35,596 bases of DNA from Firmicutes bacterium UBA1191 (lineage in GTDB: Bacteria > Bacillota > Clostridia > Peptostreptococcales > Anaerovoracaceae). The stretch lies in NCBI GenBank assembly GCA_002310095.1, contig DBYH01000026.1:22101-57696 (forward strand), written 5' to 3'. The notes beneath the pieces are model-generated. The model did not search any database. It was not told the DNA's origin and saw only the letters and a program-made list of their open reading frames with translations. The position numbers and the translations under genes are program-made. Positions 7,259 through 15,079 of this stretch are shown here, piece after piece; position 1 is the first letter of the stretch, and every line of letters begins with the position of its first letter.

Positions 7259-7822
7259 ATGAAAAAGCTTTTGATGGCGACTGTTATTGCCGCAATGTGT
7301 TTTGCTTTTGCGGCGTGCGCGGACTCCGACAGCGGAGGTATTGAGGAAGATGGGTATCATTACGACATCGAAGACATTGAGACTGGTACTGATATCGGCA
7401 CTTTTGAGTCGACGGATCTCGATGGAAACGCGGTGACGGACGCGATATTCGCGGATAAGGATATCACTGTGCTCAACGTATGGGCCACTTACTGCGGACC
7501 GTGCAAGGAAGAGATGCCGGAACTCGGCGAGTGGGCAGCTGAGCTTCCTGACAACGTCCAGATAATAGGAGTGCTCACAGATGTTCCTGAAGGCGACGCC
7601 GGAATGATCAAAACAGCGAAGAAAATCTGCGAGAAAACCGGTGTTACCTATACCAACATAGTCTGCAGCGACACGGTGGATAAGATGCTTGCGGACGTGG
7701 AAGCTGTCCCGACCACTTTCTTTTTGGACAGCGAAGGCAAGACCGTATGCGCGCCGATGTTAGGGGCTGACGTGGAAGGCTACAAGAAGGCGGTCTCCGA
7801 TTACCTGGAGCAGCTCAAGTAA
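7259..7822 (+). CDS. TlpA/ResA-like thioredoxin-fold lipoprotein
   Basis: A lipoprotein signal ends in FAAC with lipidated C20, followed by a thioredoxin fold of the TlpA type. The active site is C79-G-P-C82 in NVWATYCGPCKEEMP, and the cis-proline loop is VPTTFF. The 187-residue length is normal. It should reduce disulfides or exchange thiols on the outer membrane face, receiving electrons from a membrane partner. Immediate downstream neighbours are a CXXC small membrane peptide, a NapH-like iron-sulfur membrane protein and an arylsulfotransferase lipoprotein, which suggest one transcript. A GGGGG-type ribosome site overlaps the upstream gene end. Confidence 0.9.
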   Translation: MKKLLMATVIAAMCFAFAACADSDSGGIEEDGYHYDIEDIETGTDIGTFESTDLDGNAVTDAIFADKDITVLNVWATYCGPCKEEMPELGEWAAELPDNVQIIGVLTDVPEGDAGMIKTAKKICEKTGVTYTNIVCSDTVDKMLADVEAVPTTFFLDSEGKTVCAPMLGADVEGYKKAVSDYLEQLK

Positions 7823-7846
7823 GCTCAGAGAGGAAATGAATTGAAG

Positions 7847-7987
7847 ATGGGCAGAAGAACCTTCAAGGGAATAGCGCTCCTCGCTGTCGCGGCGGGTCTG
7901 ATAACCGCAGGCGTCATGCGCGGAGAACTGATCGTCGTATTATTCAGGGCAGTACATGTCTGCCTTGAGTGTATAGGTCTGGGGTAA
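7847..7987 (+). CDS. CD1871A-like small CXXC membrane protein
   Basis: This 46-residue gene begins MGRRTFKGIALL, has one hydrophobic helix (about residues 7-23), an RGEL turn and ends HVCLECIGLG. A C-terminal CLEC motif followed by IG-x-G after a helix and a GE element is the pattern of the CD1871A family of CXXC motif-containing peptides from Clostridia. Start choice: ATG at 7847, with TTG at 7841 (closer to the AGAGGAA at about 7829-7835) as an alternative. It ends 4 bases before the NapH-like start. It could pass electrons between the membrane iron-sulfur protein and TlpA, but that is inference from position and the CXXC motif. Confidence 0.75.
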   Translation: MGRRTFKGIALLAVAAGLITAGVMRGELIVVLFRAVHVCLECIGLG

Positions 7988-7991
7988 GGCC

Positions 7992-8864
7992 ATGAAATTT
8001 ACCCGGAACGTACGACGCAAAATAATCCAGGTGGCGGCCTTTGGTTTTACCAACAGTCATTTAGGTAACTTCGCCGCAGGGAGCATATACAAGGGAAGCT
8101 GGAAGAACTTCTGCAGTCCGGGACTGAACTGCTATTCGTGCCCGGCTGCGGGATTCGCGTGCCCGATTGGAGCCATGCAAGCGGTAGGCGGCTCACCGAA
8201 GTTCGGAATAAGCTTCTACGCAGTAGGCTTCGTCCTCGCCCTTGGCGTGATCTTCGGAAGGGCGGTTTGCGGCTATCTGTGTCCATTCGGACTCATACAG
8301 GAGCTGCTTCACAAGGTCCCGTCGCCAAAGAAGCGCATACCGAAGCCGCTGACATACATTAAATACGTGCTGCTGGCGGGTCTGGTACTGATGTTTCCGG
8401 TCTTCGTGGCCGACAGTTTCGGTTATGGCTCGCCGGCGTTCTGCGAGTACATCTGTCCGGCGGGGACTCTGGAAGGTGGGATTCCATTACTCCTGACTCA
8501 TCCGGAACTCAGAATGCAGCTCGGCGGACTTTTTATTCTAAAGGCGGCAATACTCGTGCTGACCATCGTCGGCTGCATAGTCATATGCCGGTTTTTCTGC
8601 AAGGTCATGTGCCCGCTGGGCGCGATTTACGGCCTGCTGAACAAGGTCAGTTTCTATCGTATGCACGTGGCGGAAACAGGCTGCGTATCATGCGGAAAAT
8701 GCCGCGACGCATGTCCGATGGACATCAATCCGGTCGCCCGGCCTGACTCCGCGGAATGCATACGCTGCGGCAAGTGCGCGGCGGCGTGTCCCGAGCACAT
8801 ATTGAGCGTAGGCTTTGTAAATAATCAGAGTAAGTTAATATCTCATGGAACGGATAATTCCTGA
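7992..8864 (+). CDS. NapH/YccM-like 4Fe-4S membrane protein
   Basis: The 290-residue protein has four or five membrane helices and two cytoplasmic-type CX3CP motifs, CGYLCPFG and CKVMCPLG, which mark the NapH/NosR/YccM family. An N-terminal Cys-rich segment (NCYSCPAAGFACPIGA) and CEYICPAG add further ligands. The C-terminal domain is a two-cluster ferredoxin, CVSCGKCRDACPMD and CIRCGKCAAACPEH. Such proteins carry electrons across or along the membrane to extracytoplasmic partners. The partners here are plausibly the preceding CXXC peptide and TlpA lipoprotein. Its last codons overlap the region just before the arylsulfotransferase gene. There is no other reductase gene nearby, so the electron donor is probably encoded elsewhere. 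Confidence 0.88.
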   Translation: MKFTRNVRRKIIQVAAFGFTNSHLGNFAAGSIYKGSWKNFCSPGLNCYSCPAAGFACPIGAMQAVGGSPKFGISFYAVGFVLALGVIFGRAVCGYLCPFGLIQELLHKVPSPKKRIPKPLTYIKYVLLAGLVLMFPVFVADSFGYGSPAFCEYICPAGTLEGGIPLLLTHPELRMQLGGLFILKAAILVLTIVGCIVICRFFCKVMCPLGAIYGLLNKVSFYRMHVAETGCVSCGKCRDACPMDINPVARPDSAECIRCGKCAAACPEHILSVGFVNNQSKLISHGTDNS

Positions 8865-8877
8865 CAGGAGAATGATC

Positions 8878-10092
8878 ATGAAAAAGATACTGTTAATAGC
8901 GATTTTTGCGGCGCTCACGGTTGCTTTTGCAGCCTGCGGTGAAACGTCATCGACTGATGATGGCGCCGCAAGTGACGCTGTCGTTGCGGAGGGACTGCCT
9001 GAAATGACTGTTTCGGGTGAGACAGACCTTGAGGGCAACTTTTTTCTGTCCTTTGTTTACAGCAGAAACATCATAATGATGGACGGCAAAGGCAACATAG
9101 TGTGGTCCAAGCACGAGGATGAGCCGTGGGACGGCATGCACACCGGCTGGTGGGATTTCAAAAAGCACGACATCAACGGCGAGATATATTACAGCTATCA
9201 CGACCAGATCGGCACCTACGACAACTACGGATTCCAGGGATACGCGCCGGGCGAGCGGGTGATTCTCGACAAGGATTTCAACGAGGTCAAGCGCATTAAG
9301 TTCGAGAAGTCCGATGTGGTTGAGAAGGACGCGCCTCTCGACGGGCACGATTTCCTGATGATCGATCTGGATCACTACATTCTCTCAGGATACATCAAGG
9401 ACACAATCTACAACCATCCTGACTACCCGGACGGCTCAAGCGTGGTCTATTCATACCTGCAGGAAGTCGAAAACGGCGAGGTGGTCTGGGACTGGAAGAC
9501 AATTGACTATCCGGAACTCTACGATCTGACAATCACCGACGGCGATGAGACCGCGAACGATTTCGCCAACAAGGAGACGGATGTTCCTGACATTGTTCAC
9601 TTCAACGCAATGCGTCTTGACGATGACGGTAATCTGATCTGTTCATTCCGCCATCTGAGCACTATTCTGTGCCTCGACAGGACGAAGAGGGAAGACCAGA
9701 TCATGTGGAAACTGTCCGGAAAGGGCGACGAGTTCTCTCTGGCGGACGAACAGAAGACCAGCTGCCAACACTATGTAACAGTAGACGGGGACAACATCAC
9801 CGTATTCAACAACGGCAACAGCACGGGCAGGACCCGCGTTCTTTCATACAAGATCGACCGCGAGAACATGAAAGCGGACATGGTCAAGTCTTATTACATC
9901 GGCGACAAATTCTCAGAAGCCTGCGGAGCGGCCCAGCATCTGAACGGAGAGAGGTACGTGCTCGGGTTCGGACACTCCATTAACGACAATGAATGCATGT
10001 GCGTTTATGACTTTGCGACAGGGGAGAAAGAGCTGTCCGTAGTGCTGGAAAATCCTAATAATTTCACTTACCGCTGCGTATATTACGAGTAA
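8878..10092 (+). CDS. Arylsulfotransferase-family (ASST) lipoprotein
   Basis: I start at the ATG at 8878, seven bases after AGGAG; the upstream in-frame ATG at 8845 would lie in the previous gene. The lipoprotein signal ends in FAAC with C20, and the protein is 404 residues. The body resembles bacterial PAPS-independent aryl-sulfate sulfotransferases, a six-bladed propeller family. Catalytic-type residues expected for the family are present: H157 in DGHDF, H241 and N243 in HFNAM, R258 in SFRH and H298 in CQHYV. The enzyme moves sulfate from one phenolic ester to another phenol outside the cytoplasm. Several cysteines (near 256, 264, 297 and the C-terminal ECMC) could form disulfides, fitting the adjacent thiol-redox genes. 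Here the enzyme is membrane-anchored by lipid. Confidence 0.85.
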   Translation: MKKILLIAIFAALTVAFAACGETSSTDDGAASDAVVAEGLPEMTVSGETDLEGNFFLSFVYSRNIIMMDGKGNIVWSKHEDEPWDGMHTGWWDFKKHDINGEIYYSYHDQIGTYDNYGFQGYAPGERVILDKDFNEVKRIKFEKSDVVEKDAPLDGHDFLMIDLDHYILSGYIKDTIYNHPDYPDGSSVVYSYLQEVENGEVVWDWKTIDYPELYDLTITDGDETANDFANKETDVPDIVHFNAMRLDDDGNLICSFRHLSTILCLDRTKREDQIMWKLSGKGDEFSLADEQKTSCQHYVTVDGDNITVFNNGNSTGRTRVLSYKIDRENMKADMVKSYYIGDKFSEACGAAQHLNGERYVLGFGHSINDNECMCVYDFATGEKELSVVLENPNNFTYRCVYYE

Positions 10093-10131
10093 ACCCCACG
10101 CCAAAAAACACTTTACTGATTCACCGTTTTA

Positions 10132-10158
10132 TATAATAATACTGTTATGGCTCCATAA
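10132..10158 (+). promoter_or_regulatory. Promoter -10 and operator-like palindrome before the ABC operon
   Basis: TATAAT at 10132-10137 is followed by the palindrome TTATGGCTCCATAA at 10145-10158, which would overlap the transcription start. The -35 is weak (CACTTT, 17-base spacer). A repressor site is inferred. Confidence 0.4.
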
Positions 10159-10199
10159 GCCAAAAGTGATAATGTTTATTATTGTGACGGAGGAAGAAG

Positions 10200-11183
10200 A
10201 TGAAAAGGTTGTTGATAGCGGTTATCGCAGCGGTAACTGCTTTTGGTATTTGTTTTTCCATGACCGGCTGCGGCGGCAGTTCTGACAGCGGCGACGCTGC
10301 CAAGCTCACAATCGTTCAGCAGTACGGAATGGCCTACGCGCCGCTGAAGATCATACAGGAAAAGGGTCTTATCGAGAAGAATTACAGCGGGGATGTCGAG
10401 GTAGATTTCCAGATCCTCAATTCGGGTGCGTCCATTAACGACGCTTTCGTAGCGAACGCAGTGGACGTGGGTCTCATGGGCGTAGCCCCGGCCATTACCG
10501 GATCTCTCAACGAGGGCATACCGTATAAAATCTGCACCAATGTGTCAGCCCAGCCTCACAGGCTCATGACGAACGATCCGAGCATCAAGACGCTTAAGGA
10601 CATAGGCGAAGAAGATCAGATAGCTCTGGTCAATATCGGAAGCATACAGCACATCCTGCTGGCGATGGCAGCCAAGGAACAGCTTGGCGACGCCCACGCT
10701 CTGGACAATAATATTGTAGCCATGGCCCATCCGGACGGGATGACAGCTCTCCTGAACGACGTAGTGAAGTGTCAGCTTACCACGTCGCCGTTCGTATTCA
10801 AGGAAGCTGAGGAGGACGGCATCTCGGAGGTAGATGCTATTGAGTCTGTATGGCCTGCGGGCAATTCTTTCATAGTCGCTGTAGCGTCCACCGATCTCCA
10901 CGACAATAATCCTGAACTCTACGAAGCGGTTCTCGCAGCGTTCAACGACGCGATTGCGTTCATGAATGACGAACCGGAAGCCGCAGCGGAGATTCTGTGC
11001 GTGGATGAGGATGTTGACGCTGAAACATATCTCAAGTGGCTGAGCGACCCTGCGTGTTCATACTCCACAAATCTTACGGGCATATCGACGATGGCTGAGT
11101 TCATGACTGAAGAAGGATTCCTCGAGGATACTGAATTCACCGATATCAGCCAGCTCGTTTACGATGGAGTAGAAGGGAACTAG
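10200..11183 (+). CDS. ABC substrate-binding lipoprotein, SsuA/NMT1/TauA type
   Basis: A lipoprotein signal ends in MTGC with C24, followed by a poly-Gly/Ser linker. Family features are the opening LTIVQQYGMAYAPLKIIQEKGLIEK, the ILNSGASINDAFVANAVDVGLMGVAPAI segment and a helical C-terminal lobe. The 327-residue size is usual. It should capture a small anionic solute outside the cell for the permease and ATPase encoded next. The start has GGAGGAAG. Members of this family bind sulfonates, taurine, nitrate or thiamine precursors; the neighbouring arylsulfotransferase makes a sulfonate or sulfate ester attractive, but the sequence does not fix it. Confidence 0.88.
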   Translation: MKRLLIAVIAAVTAFGICFSMTGCGGSSDSGDAAKLTIVQQYGMAYAPLKIIQEKGLIEKNYSGDVEVDFQILNSGASINDAFVANAVDVGLMGVAPAITGSLNEGIPYKICTNVSAQPHRLMTNDPSIKTLKDIGEEDQIALVNIGSIQHILLAMAAKEQLGDAHALDNNIVAMAHPDGMTALLNDVVKCQLTTSPFVFKEAEEDGISEVDAIESVWPAGNSFIVAVASTDLHDNNPELYEAVLAAFNDAIAFMNDEPEAAAEILCVDEDVDAETYLKWLSDPACSYSTNLTGISTMAEFMTEEGFLEDTEFTDISQLVYDGVEGN

Positions 11184-11189
11184 CATCCC

Positions 11190-11972
11190 ATGAAAAAGGA
11201 AACGCGCGGTGAAATTCGCGATCAGATTATCTTCATCATCTGCTTTATCGCGGCATGGGAATTCGTATATAGAATGCGGGTGTTCAGCCCGACGGCATTT
11301 CCTTCCGTAGTCGACATAGAGAACAGTTTTGTTACCGCATTTACGGAAAATGATATGCTCAGCTATACGGGACACTCGCTCCTGCTCATAGCCAAGGGCC
11401 TTGCCATCGGCATAGGCCTGGCTTTTATTTTCTCAAGCTTCGCGGTCGTGAACAGACACTTCCACGCAATCTACAACCTTGTTGTGTCCATCTGTGACCT
11501 GCTGCCGGGCGTGGCTCTGCTGCCCCTCGCAATACTCTGGTTCAAAGGCGGTGAGCTGACAATCATCTTCATCGTGGTGCACTCGGTCATATGGCCGATG
11601 TCCAGAAGCATCATGGACGGATTCAAATCCATACCGAGGATGTACGTGGAAAGCGGAATGAACATAGGACTGCGGGGTATCAAGCTCGTCACAGGCGTAT
11701 ATCTGCCGGCAGCCTTTTCCAGCGTGCTGTCGGGCATTAGAGTCGGCTGGGCCAGAGCCTGGAGAGCCCTGATCAGCGTCGAGATGATATTCGGCACTAC
11801 CAGAGCAGGCGCCGGCATCGGCTGGTACATCATGCTCAGAAGAAACTTCGCGGATTCACCGGGGGTATTCGCGTCCCTGATTGTAATAATCATCATAGGC
11901 GTTATTGTTGAGTACGGTATTTTCAGAACGGTTGAGAACCGAACAGTTAGAAAGTGGGGGATGGTACAGTGA
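11190..11972 (+). CDS. ABC transporter permease, SsuC/TauC type
   Basis: The 260-residue protein has six predicted membrane helices. The cytoplasmic EAA loop is visible as YVESGMNIGLRGIKLVTGVYLPAAFSSVLSGIRVG, and the segment RAWRALISVEMIFG is typical of the SsuC/TauC branch. It forms the membrane channel of the importer. Its start is 7 bases after the binding-protein stop, with GAAGGGAAC as ribosome site. Its stop overlaps the ATPase start by 4 bases (GTGA), so the two are translationally coupled. Confidence 0.9.
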   Translation: MKKETRGEIRDQIIFIICFIAAWEFVYRMRVFSPTAFPSVVDIENSFVTAFTENDMLSYTGHSLLLIAKGLAIGIGLAFIFSSFAVVNRHFHAIYNLVVSICDLLPGVALLPLAILWFKGGELTIIFIVVHSVIWPMSRSIMDGFKSIPRMYVESGMNIGLRGIKLVTGVYLPAAFSSVLSGIRVGWARAWRALISVEMIFGTTRAGAGIGWYIMLRRNFADSPGVFASLIVIIIIGVIVEYGIFRTVENRTVRKWGMVQ

Positions 11973-12766
11973 CAGATAATGCAAAAGCCCCGCTTCTTGA
12001 GATAAAAGACCTTGTAAAGAACTATCACGACGGTCCGGATTCCAGGGACATCCTGAGCCACCTGGACCTCGTCGTGAACGAAGGTGATTTTCTGACCATA
12101 CTCGGACCTTCAGGCTGCGGAAAGACGACGCTGATCAGATGCGTCGCGGGTTTCGAAGATTACGAAGGGGAGATACTCGTCGAAGGCGAGCCGGTATCCG
12201 AGCCGGGCATAGACAGAATGATGATATTCCAGACCTTCGAGCAGCTTTTCCCGTGGAAGACCGTGAAGAAGAACATCCAGTATCCGCTGAAGATCAACGG
12301 GATAACCGATAAGGATGAACTTGAGCGGATAGCTGAGGAGCATCTGGAGCTTGTCGGTCTGTCAGGCAAAGGAGACCTGTACCCGCACCAGCTTTCGGGA
12401 GGCATGAAGCAGAGGGTAGCAATAGCCAAAGGACTCGCCCTCAATCCTAAGATCATTCTTATGGACGAGCCTTTCGCGGCGCTGGACGCCATGACGAGAA
12501 ACAAACTCCAGGCGGAGCTCATCAAGATCAAAGAGAAAGAAAACGCCACGGTCATATTCATAACGCACAATATCCAGGAGGCCCTTGCCCTCGGAAACCG
12601 CGTTATACTCATGTCCAAAAACGGCGAGATAAAAATAAACATGGACAACACCATACCGAAGCCGGTGACGCCGGCCTCAGAAGGGTACGGCGAGATGTGG
12701 AAACTTCTCAACGACGCCCTTTGGGAAGAAGACGGAGAAGACGAAGAAGGAGCCGGGCTCGAATAG
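11969..12766 (+). CDS. ABC transporter ATP-binding protein, SsuB/TauB type
   Basis: The GTG at 11969 overlaps the permease stop and follows GGGGGA at a good distance; a GTG at 11954 is an alternative giving five more residues. The 265-residue protein has Walker A GPSGCGKTT (about residue 46), a Q-loop (FQTFEQLFPWKT), the signature LSGGMKQR, Walker B ILMDEPFAALD and the switch His in ITHNIQEAL. It should power the importer. The C-terminus is acidic. The stop codon lies in the loop of the terminator. Confidence 0.92.
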   Translation: MTDNAKAPLLEIKDLVKNYHDGPDSRDILSHLDLVVNEGDFLTILGPSGCGKTTLIRCVAGFEDYEGEILVEGEPVSEPGIDRMMIFQTFEQLFPWKTVKKNIQYPLKINGITDKDELERIAEEHLELVGLSGKGDLYPHQLSGGMKQRVAIAKGLALNPKIILMDEPFAALDAMTRNKLQAELIKIKEKENATVIFITHNIQEALALGNRVILMSKNGEIKINMDNTIPKPVTPASEGYGEMWKLLNDALWEEDGEDEEGAGLE

Positions 12767-12780
12767 CCCGGCTCTTTCTT
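12750..12780 (+). terminator. Strong terminator of the ABC operon
   Basis: GAGCCGGGCT (12750-12759) and AGCCCGGCTC (12765-12774) form a perfect 10-bp stem with a 5-base loop, followed by TTTCTTC. Confidence 0.88.
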
Positions 12781-12811
12781 CAAGATGTGTTTTATGTAGA
12801 GGCTGTTGCCC

Positions 12812-14707
12812 TTAAATGTGTATGAAATCGTACAGCTGGAATCCGATAATGAATACGATGTACAGTATCGCGATAGCTGCCCAGATGTAACGCTTGACTG
12901 CGGTCCTCTTAAGGATCTCGCTGTTACCGACAGTATTCTTTACAAGCATTCCGCCGTTTGCCAGGCTGATCAGACCGAGGAGGGAAGCCATTATGCAGGA
13001 GAATACTGCTAACGCGTGTCCGTGAACTCCGTTGTTGCACATCAGGAACAGGATGATTCCTGAAACGCCCTGTATGATCTGCTGCAGAGTGATCTGACGG
13101 TCAGCTAAGGTTACGACCCTTTCTTTGCCTCTGATTTTCCTGATAACCATGACCACCAGCTTGATGAAAAGTGTCAGGATGCAGCCGAGAGTCAGGAGAA
13201 GGAATGCGTAGAATGAGATTGTGCCGAGAGGATTTGCCTTTACCAGATCGGTCGACATTATTTCAAGTTTAGGGTTGCCGGCAGCATCTACGGACTCATA
13301 GCAGAATACGCTGTTTCCGTCGCTGGACTTGAGCTGCCACATTTTGTCGCCGATATGCACCATCTGAGCTCCTCCCGTCAGAGGCATGTTGAAGACATCA
13401 GGATCATCGGTGGCTTTCATTGTGAATCCGGACGCATAGCGGATCGCGCTTCCAAAGCCTCTGAAAAAGCCTCTGGCCATGGTGTATTCACCGCTTATGT
13501 CCGTATGGTCCTTTACAGGATTCGAGGCGACGAGAGCGCCGTCAGTGAAATCTCCGAACATCAGCCTGCAGAGGCCCGTACAGAACGTCTTCTCTCCTTC
13601 CTTATTGGCAAGCACGACTATGCCGAAACCGCTTTCAGGATCGAATTGAATGTTAGCGGTCATTCCCATGGTGTTGCCGCCATGTCCGATGGTGGACACC
13701 TTGAACTGTTCACTCCACAGGCCATGGCACACTTTGGCGATATCAGATCCACCGAAATAGGAGGTCGGTGAGAGCATAAGATCTCTGGTTGCGTTATCCT
13801 CGAAGAACGGGCAGTCATGTGAGACAAAACCCTGAGCAAAAGCGGCGATGTCATCAATCGTTCCAGTCACGCATCCTGCAGGGTAGAGCTGTACCCAGGA
13901 ATGACACACCCCGAGGTCCGTCATTGGTTCAGAATCGGAAATACTTTCGTAGCAGTGTATTTTTTCTCTCTGCTCTCTTACCCATTCGTTATCGGACATA
14001 TGCATGTCTACTGAGGTGTGTTTCATGCCGACAGGCTCGAAGATGTTCTCGTTTACATATGTCACATAGTCCTGACCGCTCACGCGCTCGACGATGTACG
14101 CCGCCAGAGCGGAGCCCCAGTTGGTATACGCAGTGTTTTCACCTACATGAAATGCCTGGTAGCACTGGCACTTAATAACCGCCTCCTCGAGGCTGCTGTA
14201 AAGCCCGTTTTCGTCTGTTTCCTGTTTTTCGTAAATGCTCTCCTGGAATCCGGCGTTGTGGTTCATCAGATTCACAAGGGTGATCTTCTCATCCGGGTAC
14301 TGAAGCTTTTTCAGGAATCCTTCCGGAAGGTACTCACGGATGTCCGTATCGAAATCCACCAGACCTTTCTCATACAACTGCATGATAGATACCCATATGA
14401 GTGTTTTGCTTGTGCTTCCCCATTCGTATACGGTGTTCTCGTCCGCTTTCACGCCTTTATCGATGTCCGCGTATCCGTATCTGTATACTGTTATGACACC
14501 GTTCCTGTCGAAGGTGGCGGCCGAGACGGATGCCAGCTCGTCTTCGTGTTCCTTTACATAATCGTTCATGCTTTTGCTTATATCGCTGTAGGCGATGCCT
14601 GACGGTGTTGTCTGTTCGGCTGCCATTGCCTTTGCCGGAACAAAAGCCAGCGCGGCTACGAACATCACTGTTATTAAGATTGAAATACCTCTGTTGATCA
14701 TTTTCAT
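12812..14707 (-). CDS. Serine hydrolase (class C beta-lactamase fold) with C-terminal membrane helices
   Basis: I start at the ATG at 14707, preceded by GGAGGT nine bases upstream; an earlier frame start at 14737 has no such site. The 631-residue protein has a Sec signal ending near AKAMA (about residue 29). The catalytic set of the beta-lactamase/D-Ala-D-Ala peptidase fold is present: S98-T-S-K101, Y194-T-N196 and H342-G-G. After this domain comes a beta-rich segment (about 390-500) and four predicted membrane helices (about 505-630). Such proteins cleave D-amino-acid peptides or esters outside the cell. Soluble relatives are about 350-450 residues, so the membrane tail is an addition. It follows the DUF2975-XRE operon in the same orientation. 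Confidence 0.88.
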   Translation of the reverse strand: MKMINRGISILITVMFVAALAFVPAKAMAAEQTTPSGIAYSDISKSMNDYVKEHEDELASVSAATFDRNGVITVYRYGYADIDKGVKADENTVYEWGSTSKTLIWVSIMQLYEKGLVDFDTDIREYLPEGFLKKLQYPDEKITLVNLMNHNAGFQESIYEKQETDENGLYSSLEEAVIKCQCYQAFHVGENTAYTNWGSALAAYIVERVSGQDYVTYVNENIFEPVGMKHTSVDMHMSDNEWVREQREKIHCYESISDSEPMTDLGVCHSWVQLYPAGCVTGTIDDIAAFAQGFVSHDCPFFEDNATRDLMLSPTSYFGGSDIAKVCHGLWSEQFKVSTIGHGGNTMGMTANIQFDPESGFGIVVLANKEGEKTFCTGLCRLMFGDFTDGALVASNPVKDHTDISGEYTMARGFFRGFGSAIRYASGFTMKATDDPDVFNMPLTGGAQMVHIGDKMWQLKSSDGNSVFCYESVDAAGNPKLEIMSTDLVKANPLGTISFYAFLLLTLGCILTLFIKLVVMVIRKIRGKERVVTLADRQITLQQIIQGVSGIILFLMCNNGVHGHALAVFSCIMASLLGLISLANGGMLVKNTVGNSEILKRTAVKRYIWAAIAILYIVFIIGFQLYDFIHI

Positions 14708-14756
14708 TGTTTTTTTACCTCCATCACTGGTACACATTCAGTTTTTTGCCTTTTCT

Positions 14757-14771
14757 GCCCTGTATCAGGGC
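14757..14771. other. Short perfect hairpin in the leader of the serine hydrolase
   Basis: GCCCTG-TAT-CAGGGC forms a 6-bp stem, lying between the XRE operon terminator and the hydrolase start. On the minus strand it is followed by AGAAAAGGCAAAAAA, not a T run, so it may stabilise or regulate the leader rather than terminate. Confidence 0.35.
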
Positions 14772-14773
14772 GT

Positions 14774-14817
14774 AAAAAGACCGGGTACCGCTGGCATGGA
14801 TCGCTGCTTGTACCCGG
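14774..14817 (-). terminator. Terminator of the DUF2975-XRE operon
   Basis: CCGGGTAC at 14781-14788 pairs with GTACCCGG at 14810-14817; on the minus strand the stem is followed by TCTTTTT. Confidence 0.65.
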
Positions 14818-14829
14818 CCAAGTCCTTAT

Positions 14830-14849
14830 ATTAAATACCCCTATTTAAT
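14830..14849. repeat. Inverted repeat ATTAAATA-CCCC-TATTTAAT
   Basis: Two perfect 8-base arms around four C, two bases past the XRE stop codon on the minus strand. It may be an operator or part of a hydrolase promoter; no T tract follows. Confidence 0.35.
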
Positions 14850-14851
14850 TG

Positions 14852-15076
14852 TTACTCCTGTTCGACCCCTTCAGGATCGTATTTGAGTATGTCGCCCGGT
14901 TCGCACTCCAGCGCCTGGCAGATGCCGGAAAGGGTGGAGAAGCGGATGGCGTTTACTTTGTTGTTTTTGATCTTCGACAGATTTACGTTGGTGATCCCGA
15001 CGCTGTCTGCCAGATCGTTCAGCGACATGTGGCGACGCGCCATCATGACGTCAAGTTCAAGAAAAATTTTTCCCAT
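14852..15076 (-). CDS. XRE-family HTH regulator, YozG-like
   Basis: This 74-residue protein is almost entirely one Cro/CI helix-turn-helix: MSLNDLADSVGITNVNLSKIKNNKVNAIRFSTLSGICQALECEPGDILKY. The SLNDLADSVGIT-x-x-x-LSKIK pattern and the CEPGDILKY ending are typical of short YozG-type repressors. Such genes are commonly paired with a DUF2975 membrane protein, as here: the start lies 3 bases after the stop of the DUF2975 gene. It probably regulates this operon, and repeats near the operon promoter are candidate sites. Confidence 0.9.
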   Translation of the reverse strand: MGKIFLELDVMMARRHMSLNDLADSVGITNVNLSKIKNNKVNAIRFSTLSGICQALECEPGDILKYDPEGVEQE

Positions 15077-15079
15077 GTT

